Assembly: GCF_000298295.1 (NCBI RefSeq)
Contig: NZ_AMGM01000002.1
Span: 1-64,000, forward strand
Source: Cecembia lonarensis LW9
GTDB lineage: Bacteria > Bacteroidota > Bacteroidia > Cytophagales > Cyclobacteriaceae
Reading direction: 5' to 3'
Length of the DNA: 64,000 nucleotides
Part shown: positions 17,581 to 26,503 of the stretch, piece by piece
Layout of the letters: each line of letters starts with the position of its first letter
Position numbering within the stretch: position 1 is the stretch's first letter
The notes under the pieces: model-generated
The model's input: the letters and a program-made list of their open reading frames with translations, nothing else
What the model was told of the DNA's origin: nothing
Database searches by the model: none
Position numbers and translations under genes: made by a program

Positions 17581-19227
17581 GTGATTTATTATAAAAAAGT
17601 TTTACTAGCTGTTTTTTTTCTTTTTTACTTGCAAGCATTTGCTAATCAGTCATATATGGCTGAAATTTATAGGTCCTTTGAGCCACTGGAAAAGCAGGCA
17701 TCTGAGGAAATGTTGATCAGGGCTCTTTTGGATAGCGTGGATAACTCATTATACATAGACTTCATCCAGGCATTGAAGTATGCAGAAAAGGCATATTCGC
17801 TGAGTCAGGGTTTAGAAAATATTGAGCTCAAAATGTTTTCAACATTAAAGTTTGCCACCACCTATTTTTATAAAGGGTTTTATGTTCAATCCATCAATTT
17901 ATCTTATGAATTGCTTGATTTATCCAACCGCGCCAAAGAACCGGTATGGAAGGCGCAAGCCTATATCCTTTTGGGTAACCATAAATTGGTTAATGAAAAT
18001 TTTTTGGAAGCAGAAAGTTATTACCAGCGGGCCAGGACCATCTTAAATGCTTTTTCGGGTAGTGATAATCCACAAGTCAGACATCTTGAAATTAAATTAT
18101 ACAACAATTTTGGAGTGATTAATTCCAAATATGGAGCGTATAACAAAGCGAATGAAGCATTTATCTCGGGAATCTCCCTGGCCAAAACCGATAGAAAATA
18201 TGTTGTTGATCATGCCCGTATATTGAGCAATATGGGCGATAACCTGAGTAGCCAAGGCTTGTTCTTAGAAGCGCTGGCGTTTTATGAAAAAGGAATTGCT
18301 GTATTGGGTGAAGGCCCTGATACCGTTATGAAATCCATGCTTTACAATGCTTTGGGGAAATTATATATGGACCTGAACCGATATCCGGAGGCAATAGAAA
18401 ACTTTAAGCTTGGATTTGAAATGGCCAAATCTGCCCATGCTTATTCGCATCTAAGACACTTATCAGAAGGTCTTTCCATAGTGTATGGAAATTTGAAAAT
18501 GGCAGACTCTGCCTTTTTTTATTCAAACCTTAGTAGGAGCTATTTTGATAGCTTGCGGATCAATCAAGCATCTGATAAGATGCTTATAGAAGAACTTGCC
18601 GGTGTTTTTGAGCAGGAAAAGTCGGAGCTCAGGTTTTTTTATGAGAAAAAACAAAGTTTTCTGCTTGCAATGTCCATCATATTCCTTCTCGTAATAGTCT
18701 TATTGATTGTTAAAGTTATTGGGAATAACCAACAGCAGAAAGGGCTAGAAAAACTTATCGTCCCCCACCTATCTATGAGGGAATCTGATAAAGATAAAGG
18801 AGAAGAGATAAGTGATGATCATTTGGCTAATTCCAAAACAGTAAGCAAAGATCAAACTGTAGATATTATTTCACCTTTGTCGGACAAGGCCGGAGTTATG
18901 GATGATGAAAATTTACAGGGATATTTAAAGAAGATGCTGCTTGAAGTGAATGATGCACGAAGGAATACTTTTTTGCGTGAGTTTGAATTTAATTTTGCAC
19001 GGGCATATCCCGGGTTTATTGAAAAGCTCAATCGAACGTATCCGGATTTGACCCCCAACGATAGAAGGTTATGTGCTTTTATGAAACTTCAGCTTGCTAC
19101 AAAAGAGATCGCACAAATCACGGCTCAAAATAACCGGGCGGTAGAAATGGGGAGGATCAGGTTAAGGAAAAAACTTGGCCTTACCAATTCCGGAGAAAAC
19201 CTTTACAGTTTTTTTTCTAATTTTTGA
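17581..19227 (+). CDS. TPR regulator with LuxR-like C-terminal HTH
   Basis: A 548-residue protein of the Bacteroidota type with a signal peptide (about 1-21), six or so TPR units (about 80-340), one transmembrane helix (about 359-382) and a cytoplasmic C-terminal HTH. The HTH segment LTPNDRRLCAFMKLQLATKEIA, then EMGRIRLRKKLGL, matches LuxR-type helices that follow TPRs in these proteins. It probably transmits an envelope signal straight to DNA. The start is a GTG at 17581, which gives the signal peptide. Its target is unknown; the next gene, a small secreted protein, is a candidate. Confidence 0.8.
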   Translation: MIYYKKVLLAVFFLFYLQAFANQSYMAEIYRSFEPLEKQASEEMLIRALLDSVDNSLYIDFIQALKYAEKAYSLSQGLENIELKMFSTLKFATTYFYKGFYVQSINLSYELLDLSNRAKEPVWKAQAYILLGNHKLVNENFLEAESYYQRARTILNAFSGSDNPQVRHLEIKLYNNFGVINSKYGAYNKANEAFISGISLAKTDRKYVVDHARILSNMGDNLSSQGLFLEALAFYEKGIAVLGEGPDTVMKSMLYNALGKLYMDLNRYPEAIENFKLGFEMAKSAHAYSHLRHLSEGLSIVYGNLKMADSAFFYSNLSRSYFDSLRINQASDKMLIEELAGVFEQEKSELRFFYEKKQSFLLAMSIIFLLVIVLLIVKVIGNNQQQKGLEKLIVPHLSMRESDKDKGEEISDDHLANSKTVSKDQTVDIISPLSDKAGVMDDENLQGYLKKMLLEVNDARRNTFLREFEFNFARAYPGFIEKLNRTYPDLTPNDRRLCAFMKLQLATKEIAQITAQNNRAVEMGRIRLRKKLGLTNSGENLYSFFSNF

Positions 19228-19420
19228 TTGTTTTTTGCAGCATAGGTGGCCCCTTTGTTTTCCTACAGTTCATTTACCTTCCGGTACAATTGTTCGCCTC
19301 AGGCTTGAATGATGCGCAAATTTAGACTTTGTCAATAAGTCTAATAATGCGTGATTGTGTAATTCTTCTGGATCTCGTAACGTATCATCGTACTAAGTCA
19401 TTTTCTTTTGATGCCAATCC

Positions 19421-20020
19421 TTGCAGGATCTTTTTTTGTTTATTCTGCTAATGGTTTATTTTCTTTCAGGTACTTTCACCTATGGGCAAAAGGTCAATGG
19501 ACTGGTCACTACTAAGGAAGGCATCCTTCATGAAGGCATTGTAAAATTAAAACTTAAGCATTTAAAAGTTAAGACTGCGGATTCAGGAGGTTTTATCAAG
19601 ATACCGGCAGAAGCGGTAGAGGATGTTTTCATATTTTATGAAGATGAAATCATTCGCTACCAATATGTTCCTGTAAGTTTTTATGGAGGACAATGGTTGA
19701 TGTATTTTGCAGACCTGAACGGTAAAAAAATCTACAGGCATGTCAAGTTGTACAAAACAGGTAAAAACAAGCTTCATGAAAAGTGGTATTACTTTGGCTT
19801 GGAGGAAGGTGCAAAAATGGCTACTTGGTTGCATGTAAGTAATAATCAGGATATTTTCTTTAAAAATAACTTACTGCACTTCTTTGGAGATAAGCCTGAG
19901 GTTAAATCTTTGATTTTGGAGGGTTATTTAAGTGCTGAAAATATTTTGGAAATTATTCGTTTGTATCAATCTGAAGTCAGTAGCATGGCGGTCATGGAGG
20001 GGGTGAACAGGGAGGAGTGA
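19421..20020 (+). CDS. Small secreted protein of unknown function
   Basis: Not recognised. 199 residues from a TTG at 19421; the ATG at 19451 would shorten the signal sequence by 10 residues. A hydrophobic leader ends near FTYGQ, followed by a mostly beta protein (VNGLVTTKEGILHEGIVKLK) that resembles short Bacteroidota envelope proteins of unknown role. No cysteine or catalytic motif stands out. Its position 190 bp after the TPR-HTH regulator suggests possible control by it. Confidence 0.6.
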   Translation: MQDLFLFILLMVYFLSGTFTYGQKVNGLVTTKEGILHEGIVKLKLKHLKVKTADSGGFIKIPAEAVEDVFIFYEDEIIRYQYVPVSFYGGQWLMYFADLNGKKIYRHVKLYKTGKNKLHEKWYYFGLEEGAKMATWLHVSNNQDIFFKNNLLHFFGDKPEVKSLILEGYLSAENILEIIRLYQSEVSSMAVMEGVNREE

Positions 20021-20453
20021 GGAATTAAAAGTGGGATTGCGGAAGGCGGATTTCGGAACGGAACCTTGAACAATGAACCCTGAACAATTGAACCTCATGT
20101 CTCTCCGCCCTCCGAATGCTGGTATGGTTTCATATCGGGATGTTAACAGTTAACAGTTAACCCTTAACCCTTAACCAAAAAAAAGCTTGGTAACCTTTAA
20201 CTACGCTACCTTGAACTCTGAACAATGAACCCTGAACAAAGTAGGATTTCGGAAGGCGGATTTCGGAATGGAACACAGAATATTGAACAATGAACCTCCG
20301 CTTCTCCGCCTCTTTGCTCCTTCGCCTCTCCGCCCTTCAAAAAAAGCTTGGTAACCTTCATGAGCTTACCTTAAACATTTGAACATTGAACCCTGAACAA
20401 TTTTCTCTTCTCATCCAATAAATGAGGAAGCTTTCAAGTAAGGATCTTAACAG
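20021..20453. repeat. Intergenic repeat block left of the outer-membrane protein gene
   Basis: Non-coding and built of degenerate repeated phrases (TGAACAATGAACCCTGAACAA, GGAAGGCGGATTTCGGAA, AGCTTGGTAACCTT). The unit at 20031-20160 recurs almost unchanged at 21422-21546, on the other side of the gene at 20454-21050. Confidence 0.75.
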
Positions 20454-21050
20454 TTAAAATTTAAAGGATAGGCCTAAAATGAGTTGTTGGAATCGGAATT
20501 CTGTATTTTGGTTCAATGCTTGATTGAGGCCCCAAATTTGGGCAGTAAGCTCTTTTTCGTAGCGTAGGTCTATTCCAACAGGACCCAGATTGAGACCTAC
20601 ACCTATTTGGTAGCCTGTAGTGAAATCTGTTGACAAAGCATCTACTTTGAAGTCCTTTAAATCATCCGAAATACGGTAATGCAGAGTTGGACCTGCAAAA
20701 ACAGATATAAATGAACCTAATAGATCTACCCCTATCAAAATTGGAACATCAAGTCTTTGGGTGGTAAAGGTTTGGTTCTGAACTACTGTACTCAAATTAC
20801 TGTAAACCAATTCCGGCCTTAAGTAAACCAAAGGAAGCTTAATTTTACCAAAAAAACCGACATTGTAACCCAAACTAGAGAATGGGTCTTCCATGATCAG
20901 CTGTGCATCCTTAAAGAAGTTTTCGTTGTAATTGTAATTTAAACCTCCTTTGATACCGAAGCCACTTTTTGTCTGTGCCTGTAACTGCATACTGAAAATG
21001 ACAAAAATTAGCCCTATTGCGCCTATGCAGATTTTAAATTTTCTCTCCAT
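20454..21050 (-). CDS. Outer membrane beta-barrel protein (porin-family, 8-strand type)
   Basis: 198 residues. The signal peptide is cleaved near MQLQAQT. The mature part starts with GFGIKGGLNYNYNENFF and shows alternating amphipathic strands (FAGPTLHYRIS, DFTTGYQIGVGLNLGPVGIDLRYEKEL), ending in LGLSFKF with a terminal aromatic. This fits the small OMP_b-brl family so frequent in Bacteroidota. Its role is not known. It stands alone between two copies of a roughly 130-bp intergenic repeat. Confidence 0.8.
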   Translation of the reverse strand: MERKFKICIGAIGLIFVIFSMQLQAQTKSGFGIKGGLNYNYNENFFKDAQLIMEDPFSSLGYNVGFFGKIKLPLVYLRPELVYSNLSTVVQNQTFTTQRLDVPILIGVDLLGSFISVFAGPTLHYRISDDLKDFKVDALSTDFTTGYQIGVGLNLGPVGIDLRYEKELTAQIWGLNQALNQNTEFRFQQLILGLSFKF

Positions 21051-21421
21051 GTTAAATTATTATTATGTATAGTAATTATTATTAATCATGCGCTTAGACT
21101 TGTATTCCGGCTAAGCCAACTAGAAAACTTCATCATTAAAATAAGATAAATTGATGGTGAACAATTGGTTTAAATTGTTAATAATTAATATTTTGTCACT
21201 TTTTGTAAATAAAAACACATGGCTTTCTGAGCGTAGGGGATTTTAAGGTTCGTGAGACCGATTTTTTAAATTATTGGATTTTTTAGGTGCACTTCCCCAG
21301 AGACTAAGGACTAGGTTAAGAGTTAAGGGTTAAAAGTTAAAAGTTAACTGTTAACCTATAAAAATAGCTTAGTAACTTTCATGAGCCTACCTTGAACCCT
21401 GAACATTGAACCCTGAACAAA

Positions 21422-21546
21422 GTGGGATTTCGGAAGGCGGATTTCGGAGTGGAACCTTGAACAATGAACCCTGAACAATTGAACCTCATGTCTCTCCGCA
21501 CTTCTAAGGCTGGTATGGTTTCATATCGGGATGTTAACAGTTAAGG
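21422..21546. repeat. Intergenic repeat, right copy
   Basis: Nearly identical to 20031-20160 (GTGGGATTTCGGAAGGCGG through TATGGTTTCATATCGGG and a TTAACAGTTAA tail). The two copies flank the outer-membrane protein gene in the same orientation. Confidence 0.75.
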
Positions 21547-21556
21547 GTTAACCATT

Positions 21557-21592
21557 TAAAAAAAAAGCTGTCAGCCCTACAACTGACAGCCT
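21557..21592 (-). terminator. Intrinsic terminator (minus strand)
   Basis: Perfect 8-bp stem GCTGTCAG/CTGACAGC (21567-21574 with 21583-21590), followed on the minus strand by a run of nine T. No gene ends just before it on that strand. Confidence 0.7.
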
Positions 21593-21805
21593 TAAAAAAG
21601 TCAAATAGACCAGACTGATTCTGCGGAGATTTAGGAGATTTGGTTAGCTACAAACATATCAACAATTCCGCATAAAAAATCAATACTACAATGATACAAT
21701 TAAAATGCACAAGCATATTTACTTTGTATCTAATTGTAAATGAAGTGAATATTTAACTTTTGGGGAGTGATATTCTCTATTTATTCAAAGGTCATTTCGT
21801 TTTAA

Positions 21806-21841
21806 TAAAAAAGAGGTTGCGACTTTAAGAGCAACCTCTTT
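21806..21841 (-). terminator. Intrinsic terminator (minus strand)
   Basis: Perfect 9-bp stem AGAGGTTGC/GCAACCTCT (21812-21820 with 21831-21839), with a six-base T-run on the minus strand. It could end a transcript coming from the thioredoxin remnant at 22181 or from an unseen small gene. Confidence 0.7.
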
Positions 21842-22156
21842 AGTATTTTAAAATAGACCGATTAGTTATTGTAATGATGGTTTTTGAAATCAATTCCTAA
21901 TGGGATTGACCTAACAATAACATTCAAATTTATTGCCTTAAATTGATACAAGAACCGTTATGCTTTGATCTGTAAATAAAATGTCATAAGAGTAGCACTG
22001 TTAAAAGAAAATCCGAATAATTGAAGAAATTGGATTCATTTCATCCATATTGTTTACAAAAAGCAGCATTTGTGATGAATACTTATTTATTGAAGATTAA
22101 CTTGATAGACATAATTAATTAATGGTTCAACGCATTTGCATTCTGCTCTCGTAAAG

Positions 22157-22182
22157 GAGGTGTTTTTGGCACCTCTTTTTTT
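22157..22182 (+). terminator. Hairpin directly after the thioredoxin 3' remnant
   Basis: A 6-bp stem GAGGTG/CACCTC with a seven-base T-run on the plus strand and an A-run on the other side. It abuts the TAA (22181-22183) of the remnant thioredoxin reading frame, as expected for the original 3' end of that gene. Confidence 0.55.
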
Positions 22183-22265
22183 ATTCGAATAAAAGCTGAT
22201 AAGGCCTTTCAATTTTACTTTCCAGTTCATTAATGGTCACTAAACCATTGAAACGTAGAAATTCT
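22181..22265 (-). pseudogene. Orphan 3' end of a thioredoxin-like gene
   Basis: Read on the minus strand this encodes the last 27 or so residues of the thioredoxin at 36998-37333 (FLRFNGLVTINELESKIERPY), then QLLFE and TAA, where the intact gene has GLFFG and TAA. The identity to 37016-37082 is complete at DNA level and stops exactly at those last five codons. No thioredoxin sequence lies upstream of it. It reads as the displaced native end of the gene, left behind when the 14.8-kb cassette entered. Confidence 0.8.
22199..22265. repeat. 67-bp direct repeat, left copy (cassette boundary)
   Basis: Base-for-base identical to 37016-37082 in the same orientation. It lies within a coding 3' end, as attachment sites of integrating elements commonly do. 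The cassette of Hsp70, J-like and SUMF1 genes lies entirely between the copies. Confidence 0.9.
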
Positions 22266-22269
22266 ATAG

Positions 22270-22542
22270 CTATTGAATATATGATGCCAGCCGGAATCCA
22301 ACGGTACCGTAACCGTCATTAGGGAAGTTGAAGCTTCAAAAATAAACTGATGTTCGAACTGGATCATAGGGCCAATTGCAACCTCTTAATATTTTCCATG
22401 TTCCAGAAAAAGGCCCCTTTGAATGAGTCTGCGGACTATTGGAATAATAATCCTCGTGGTACCAACCACTATAGCATTCCAATACATTTCGGCCCATATC
22501 GTAAAGACCAAGCTCATTTGGTTTTTTAATGTATTTTGATAA
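22270..22542 (-). pseudogene. Broken SUMF1/FGE-sulfatase domain
   Basis: The minus-strand translation shows the C-terminal half of a formylglycine-generating-enzyme-like domain (NELGLYDMGRNVLECYSGWY, SPQTHSKGPFSGTWKILRG, then GFRLASYIQ and a stop at 22270-22272). A TGA at 22336-22338 interrupts it in frame, and conserved GGNVWEW positions have decayed to GRNVLEC. It has no N-terminal half and directly follows the stop of the FISUMP fragment in the same frame. It ends 5 bp from the direct repeat, so it is the outermost, decaying gene of the cassette. Confidence 0.75.
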
Positions 22543-22794
22543 CTAATCTTTAAGACATCGGACATAAAACCCGGCAGTTTTAGTAGACTGGAACCGACTG
22601 AGGTATTCATCGTTGGCGCTTAACTGTCTGTGTGTGACATTATCTTTGTTGTTTTTAGAAGCTGACCACCAATAGCCACCAAGTCCAAGGTCAGAGAAGT
22701 GCCCCATCGAATTGACATAACCTCCCGGTAGTCCTGAGAAACCGCTTCTATTATTTCCATTCCCATTATTTTCCCATCCTTTTCTGTTTTTCAT
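22543..22794 (-). pseudogene. Truncated FISUMP domain fragment
   Basis: 83 residues matching only the C-terminal part of the Fibrobacter succinogenes major paralogous domain: GFSGLPGGYV, GGYWWSAS, and the final FYVRCLKD. A full domain with the same ending (FYVRCIQN) is present in the gene at 23467-24819. The N-terminal two thirds are missing and the fragment starts right at the end of the lipoprotein gene, so it is probably a remnant of a deleted cassette member. Confidence 0.7.
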
Positions 22795-23390
22795 TTTTCA
22801 TTTGTTTTCAAAAATTTTAAATAGTCCAACAATAATGAAGCAACTTTATAATCATGGGGCGAGGCAGAAATACCCTCTTTTGTTTCAATCACAGTAAAAA
22901 AGAAAGGATAGTATTGCTTTTCATAGTACTCCATGAGGTGCTTATTTTTTAAATATTCGTTACTGTATTTGTCGTTTTTTTCTTTTAGCGCTGACACTTT
23001 GGGCCCAACGGCTTTTAGAAATGCCCCCTCATCAGCAAAAGACATTCTGGTACCACAAGTGCAGGTTGTATTTGAATCAGCATCCATATCCTCACTTATC
23101 AAAGAAACATGGTTCAGTTGGATATTACTTTCTCTAAACAAATCCCTTAATTGAAGCTCAAGCTGGCTTATGTCCTGCTTGTCAATGATAATTGCCTGTT
23201 CCTTGATTGACTCGATGATGCTTTCCTGAAGTGCTGCTTTGGATTGCTCATTGTGGCAAAGGGTGTCTTTATTTGAGCAGGAAGAGAATAGGCTAAATAT
23301 TAAAACAATGATTATGTTTTTAATATTAATATTATTCAATTTAGAAGTTATTGTTTTTTCAAGTGTTTGCTCAAAATCAAGATTTGTCAT
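22791..23390 (-). CDS. Cassette lipoprotein of unknown function
   Basis: About 199 residues. The frame is open from 23489, but the ATG at 23390 starts a leader that ends in a lipobox (IFSLFSSC). The mature part is helical and charged, with a CTCG motif near the middle and an aromatic stretch YYEKQYYPFFF. No family is recognised. The gene lies 77 bp after the J-FISUMP gene on the same strand and overlaps the FISUMP fragment by 4 bp. It is likely part of the cassette operon, exposed in the periplasm near the variable domains. Confidence 0.6.
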   Translation of the reverse strand: MTNLDFEQTLEKTITSKLNNINIKNIIIVLIFSLFSSCSNKDTLCHNEQSKAALQESIIESIKEQAIIIDKQDISQLELQLRDLFRESNIQLNHVSLISEDMDADSNTTCTCGTRMSFADEGAFLKAVGPKVSALKEKNDKYSNEYLKNKHLMEYYEKQYYPFFFTVIETKEGISASPHDYKVASLLLDYLKFLKTNEK

Positions 23391-23466
23391 ATTTGAAAAG
23401 TCATTTTTTTCAAGAAAGGTATCTTTTTTCTTAAGTATTTGAACCGGGAATTGAATGTTTATTTGA

Positions 23467-24819
23467 TTAATTTTGAATACATCGCACATAAAAGCCGTTG
23501 TTTTTTGATCCCAACCATATAGGTCCGCGCGATCTTTTGGATACTAAATCAGCCCAAGCAAGGAAGGCTGCTTGGCCATTAGCTTCTGAAGCACTCCAAT
23601 AACGATCGATTTCCGTGAATCCACCATTATAATAATAACGGGATCCACTAGGAACGGCAGAGAAACCCCTTTCATTGAGGTAAGAGTGCCATATTTTCAT
23701 TATCACCAAATTTCCCTTCAATAAACCGGAGAATACATTCCAGTCGTTATTGTTTGGGATCCTCCATCCTTCTGGAGCTAGTCCTCTGGTATCATTTACT
23801 GCATACCAATTATATAGTTTGCCTAAACTATAATTTGCTGGGTTGTTTTCAAAATAACACCAAGCAGGAATTTTTTCTTGTCCAGCTTTTAACCAATCCG
23901 CAGCAGTCTTGGCATGAAAAATCGTGTCCCCATTATTAAATGTATCCACATTTAAATTTTCTGCCATCCAAACCTGTTCACCCACTTCTACAGTTTTAAA
24001 GTTAGAATTGTCCTTTTTCCCTAGGTCTAAACGTATATTTATACTTTTAATACTATCTTGAACTTCTGCATCCGCAATCAAAGCATAAGCATCTTCGTAT
24101 TTCTCCAAAGCCTGATCCCAGTATTGTTTTTCAGCCAATAGATTGGCCTGACTTTTTACCTTAATAAATTCTTCCTTAACCTCCTGAGAGATTTCATCTT
24201 GTTTTTCTCCTTTAGGTAGGAAGAACCAAATTCCCACTGCCAAAAGCAAAAGGACCGAGATAGCCCAGAGCAAAAGGGATGCTTTTTTCTTTTCGGGCTG
24301 GGGTTTGGAGGGTTCTGGTCTGGGAGGGGCAGGACTTTCGGCTAAGGGTTCTAATAGGCGAAAGGCAATCTCGAGCTCCTTGAGAAGTTGCTGAAAACTA
24401 TCTTTGATGGCTTTATTAGGAGCACTCTTAAACCCCCTTTCAAAATCCTCCTTCTTCTCTTTATAAACATCCATTAATTCCCCTCTGGAAAAAGGCTTAT
24501 TGAGTCCCAGTAACTCCAAAGCAGCTGACTCAGACATAGGTTGGGGCTTGGAAGCTTGGGCTTTTTCTTCGGGAGCATTTTCCTCAGGCCCCATGCTGGG
24601 CAGTTCGCTGAGGTCTTCTTCGCTTTCCCCGCCCAGAAAGAGATAGGCCTCCTCCACGGCGGCAAGGCGCTTGCGATAGAGTTCCTTTTGGTGCTCCGTA
24701 GGGGCATTGGTCAGGCGTATCTGCAGTTCGTTGTAGATTTCCTGATAGGCCCTGCGGATCTCGGAGGCAGAGGCGCCGGGTTCAAGGTCCAGGAGTTCTA
24801 AAGCTTTTTGTTCGGTCAT
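23467..24819 (-). CDS. J-like membrane protein with FISUMP C-terminal domain
   Basis: 450 residues. Residues 1-62 are J-domain-like (LELLDLEPGASASEIRRAYQ, then an AVEEAYLFLGG helix) but lack the HPD tripeptide. A second, weaker J-like unit covers about 95-160 (ALELLGLNKPFSRGELMDVY). A KKK-flanked transmembrane helix lies at about 185-203, and a short TPR-like stem follows (LLAEKQYWDQALEKYEDAYAL). The C-terminus is a FISUMP domain (about 275-450: VGEQVWMAENLN, GWRIPNNNDWNVF, GFYVRCIQN), a lectin-like fold family found in Bacteroidota and Fibrobacteres. The positive-inside rule puts the J-like part in the cytoplasm and FISUMP in the periplasm. The first 220 bp are almost identical to those of three neighbours. 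Confidence 0.8.
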   Translation of the reverse strand: MTEQKALELLDLEPGASASEIRRAYQEIYNELQIRLTNAPTEHQKELYRKRLAAVEEAYLFLGGESEEDLSELPSMGPEENAPEEKAQASKPQPMSESAALELLGLNKPFSRGELMDVYKEKKEDFERGFKSAPNKAIKDSFQQLLKELEIAFRLLEPLAESPAPPRPEPSKPQPEKKKASLLLWAISVLLLLAVGIWFFLPKGEKQDEISQEVKEEFIKVKSQANLLAEKQYWDQALEKYEDAYALIADAEVQDSIKSINIRLDLGKKDNSNFKTVEVGEQVWMAENLNVDTFNNGDTIFHAKTAADWLKAGQEKIPAWCYFENNPANYSLGKLYNWYAVNDTRGLAPEGWRIPNNNDWNVFSGLLKGNLVIMKIWHSYLNERGFSAVPSGSRYYYNGGFTEIDRYWSASEANGQAAFLAWADLVSKRSRGPIWLGSKNNGFYVRCIQN

Positions 24820-24966
24820 GGTGTTCTAATTTTTGGATTAGAAATTCTTGGTGTTGAACTTCGGGTTTACAAATCCCGAAGAGCGGGAGATTTCAAATCT
24901 TTAATGAAAATTTAGATTCATTTTCTTCTCTTCTAAATTCAATTTATTTTCCAGACTTGCCCATAA

Positions 24967-26436
24967 TCAACTAAGCTTGAACCTAATCGGCAGGTTCATT
25001 CTTACTTTTACAGGCCTTCCTTTAACCATTCCGGGATTCCATTTGGGTGAATTTTGAACTACTCTTATAGCTTCTTCATCACAGCCTGCACCTATACCTT
25101 TTAGCAATTCAACATCCTGAATAGACCCATCAGTGTCAATAATTAACTTTACATAAACTATCCCTTCGACACCAATATTCCTTGCAAGTGTAGGATATAC
25201 CAGGTTATTTGATAAATAGTGTGAAAATGATGCTAGTCCTCCTGGAAAAGTAGGAAGTACCTCGGGTTTGTCATAAATTTCATTTGTGACTTCCTCAATT
25301 GGCTTACTAGAAACCACTTCGGCCTCTCTGCGTAAAAGCTCTGCTTCTTCGGTTATTCTTCTGTCACTTTCTGCCTGTTTTTTACGCGTTTGTTCTTCTA
25401 CTTCAGCTTGGTCTCTTCTCCTTTGTTCTTCGGCTTCCCGCCACCTCTGTTGCTGTTCTGCTGCTTTCCGTTCGCTATTGGCCTCCAAATCCCTGATCTT
25501 CTGCTCAGCTTGTGCAGTATAGGTGCCGGAAGGATATTTGTTGATAAAGTCTTCATAAGCAGAAGTGCTGTTGGCCCTTTGGGCAATAGCCCAGGCTAAG
25601 GCCTGTTCTTCGGCCTTGGCGTCCAATGCCATAGCTTCCAAGCGCTGCCCAATACTCCGCATACTATCACCGACCTCCGTATCTGCCAACAATCCATAGG
25701 CTTCCTCGTATTTCTCCAAGGCCTGATCCCAGTACTGTTTTTCAGCCAAAAGATCTGCCTGACTTTTAACCTTAATAAATTCTTCCTTAACCTCCTGAGA
25801 GATTTCATCTCGTTTCTCTCCTTTAGTCAGGTAAAACCAGATCCCTGCTGCCAAAAACAAAAGGGCAGGAATTGCCCAAAGCAAAGGGGATGCTTTTTTC
25901 TTTTCAGGTTTGGATTTGGAAGGCTCTGGTTTGGGAGGGACTGGAGTAGGCCTTTCGGCTAGGGGTTCCAATAAGCTAAAAGCATTTTCAAGATCAACCA
26001 ATGATTTTTGAAAGGCATTCTTTATTTCATTATTAGGGGCTACTTTGATTCCCTTTTCAAAACCTTCTTTCTTATCCTTGTACGCATCTATTAATTTCCC
26101 TCTTGAAAATGGCTTGCTAATTCCGAGTAATTCCAAAGCAGCTGCCTCACTAAGGTGCTGGGGCTTGAAAGCTTGGGCTTTTTCTTCCGAAGTATTTTCC
26201 ACAGGCCCCATGCTGGGCAGTTCGCTGAGGTCTTCTTCGCTCTCCCCGCCCAGAAAGAGATAGGCTTCTTCCACCGCGGCAAGGCGCTTGCGGTAGAGTT
26301 CCTTTTGGTGCTCCGTAGGGGCATTGGTCAGGCGTATCTGCAGTTCGTTGTAGATCTCTTGATAAGCCCTGCGGATCTCCGAGGCAGAGGCGCCGGGTTC
26401 AAGGTCCAGGAGTTCTAAGGCTTTTTGTTCGGTCAT
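24967..26436 (-). CDS. J-like membrane protein with TonB C-terminal domain
   Basis: 489 residues with the same N-terminus as its neighbours: an HPD-less J-like domain, a second J-like unit, a transmembrane helix at about 188-208 and a TPR-like stem. A glutamate/arginine-rich coiled coil follows (about 310-390, EEQRRRDQAEVEEQTRKKQA), then a TonB_C-type domain at about 405-489 (NNLVYPTLARNIGVEGIVYV, DGSIQDVELLKGIGAGCDEEA, KWNPGMVKGRPV). TonB domains touch outer-membrane receptors in the periplasm. Here the usual proline-rich spacer is replaced by the coiled coil and the N-terminus is not TonB-like, so energy transduction via ExbBD is uncertain. Confidence 0.8.
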   Translation of the reverse strand: MTEQKALELLDLEPGASASEIRRAYQEIYNELQIRLTNAPTEHQKELYRKRLAAVEEAYLFLGGESEEDLSELPSMGPVENTSEEKAQAFKPQHLSEAAALELLGISKPFSRGKLIDAYKDKKEGFEKGIKVAPNNEIKNAFQKSLVDLENAFSLLEPLAERPTPVPPKPEPSKSKPEKKKASPLLWAIPALLFLAAGIWFYLTKGEKRDEISQEVKEEFIKVKSQADLLAEKQYWDQALEKYEEAYGLLADTEVGDSMRSIGQRLEAMALDAKAEEQALAWAIAQRANSTSAYEDFINKYPSGTYTAQAEQKIRDLEANSERKAAEQQQRWREAEEQRRRDQAEVEEQTRKKQAESDRRITEEAELLRREAEVVSSKPIEEVTNEIYDKPEVLPTFPGGLASFSHYLSNNLVYPTLARNIGVEGIVYVKLIIDTDGSIQDVELLKGIGAGCDEEAIRVVQNSPKWNPGMVKGRPVKVRMNLPIRFKLS

Positions 26437-26503
26437 GGTGTTCTGGTTTAGGATTTAAAATCCTTGGTATCGCGCTTCAGGATTTGTAATCTCGAAAGGA
26501 AGG

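Larger units (their letters stand above)
21051..22156. other. Gene-free stretch with repeats and hairpins
   Basis: About 1.1 kb without a convincing gene. It holds the right copy of the intergenic repeat (about 21290-21550) and two minus-direction hairpins with T-runs (21557-21592 and 21806-21841). Two minus-direction terminators 250 bp apart imply transcripts entering from the right, possibly a small RNA or a decayed gene. The only minus-strand peptide seen between them is a 22-codon hydrophobic ORF, too short to trust. Confidence 0.5.

Noticed and set aside
21600-21760. 22-codon hydrophobic minus-strand ORF between two terminators
   Set aside because: It is too short and lacks a recognisable ribosome-binding signal or conservation evidence; it is noted only within the gap description.
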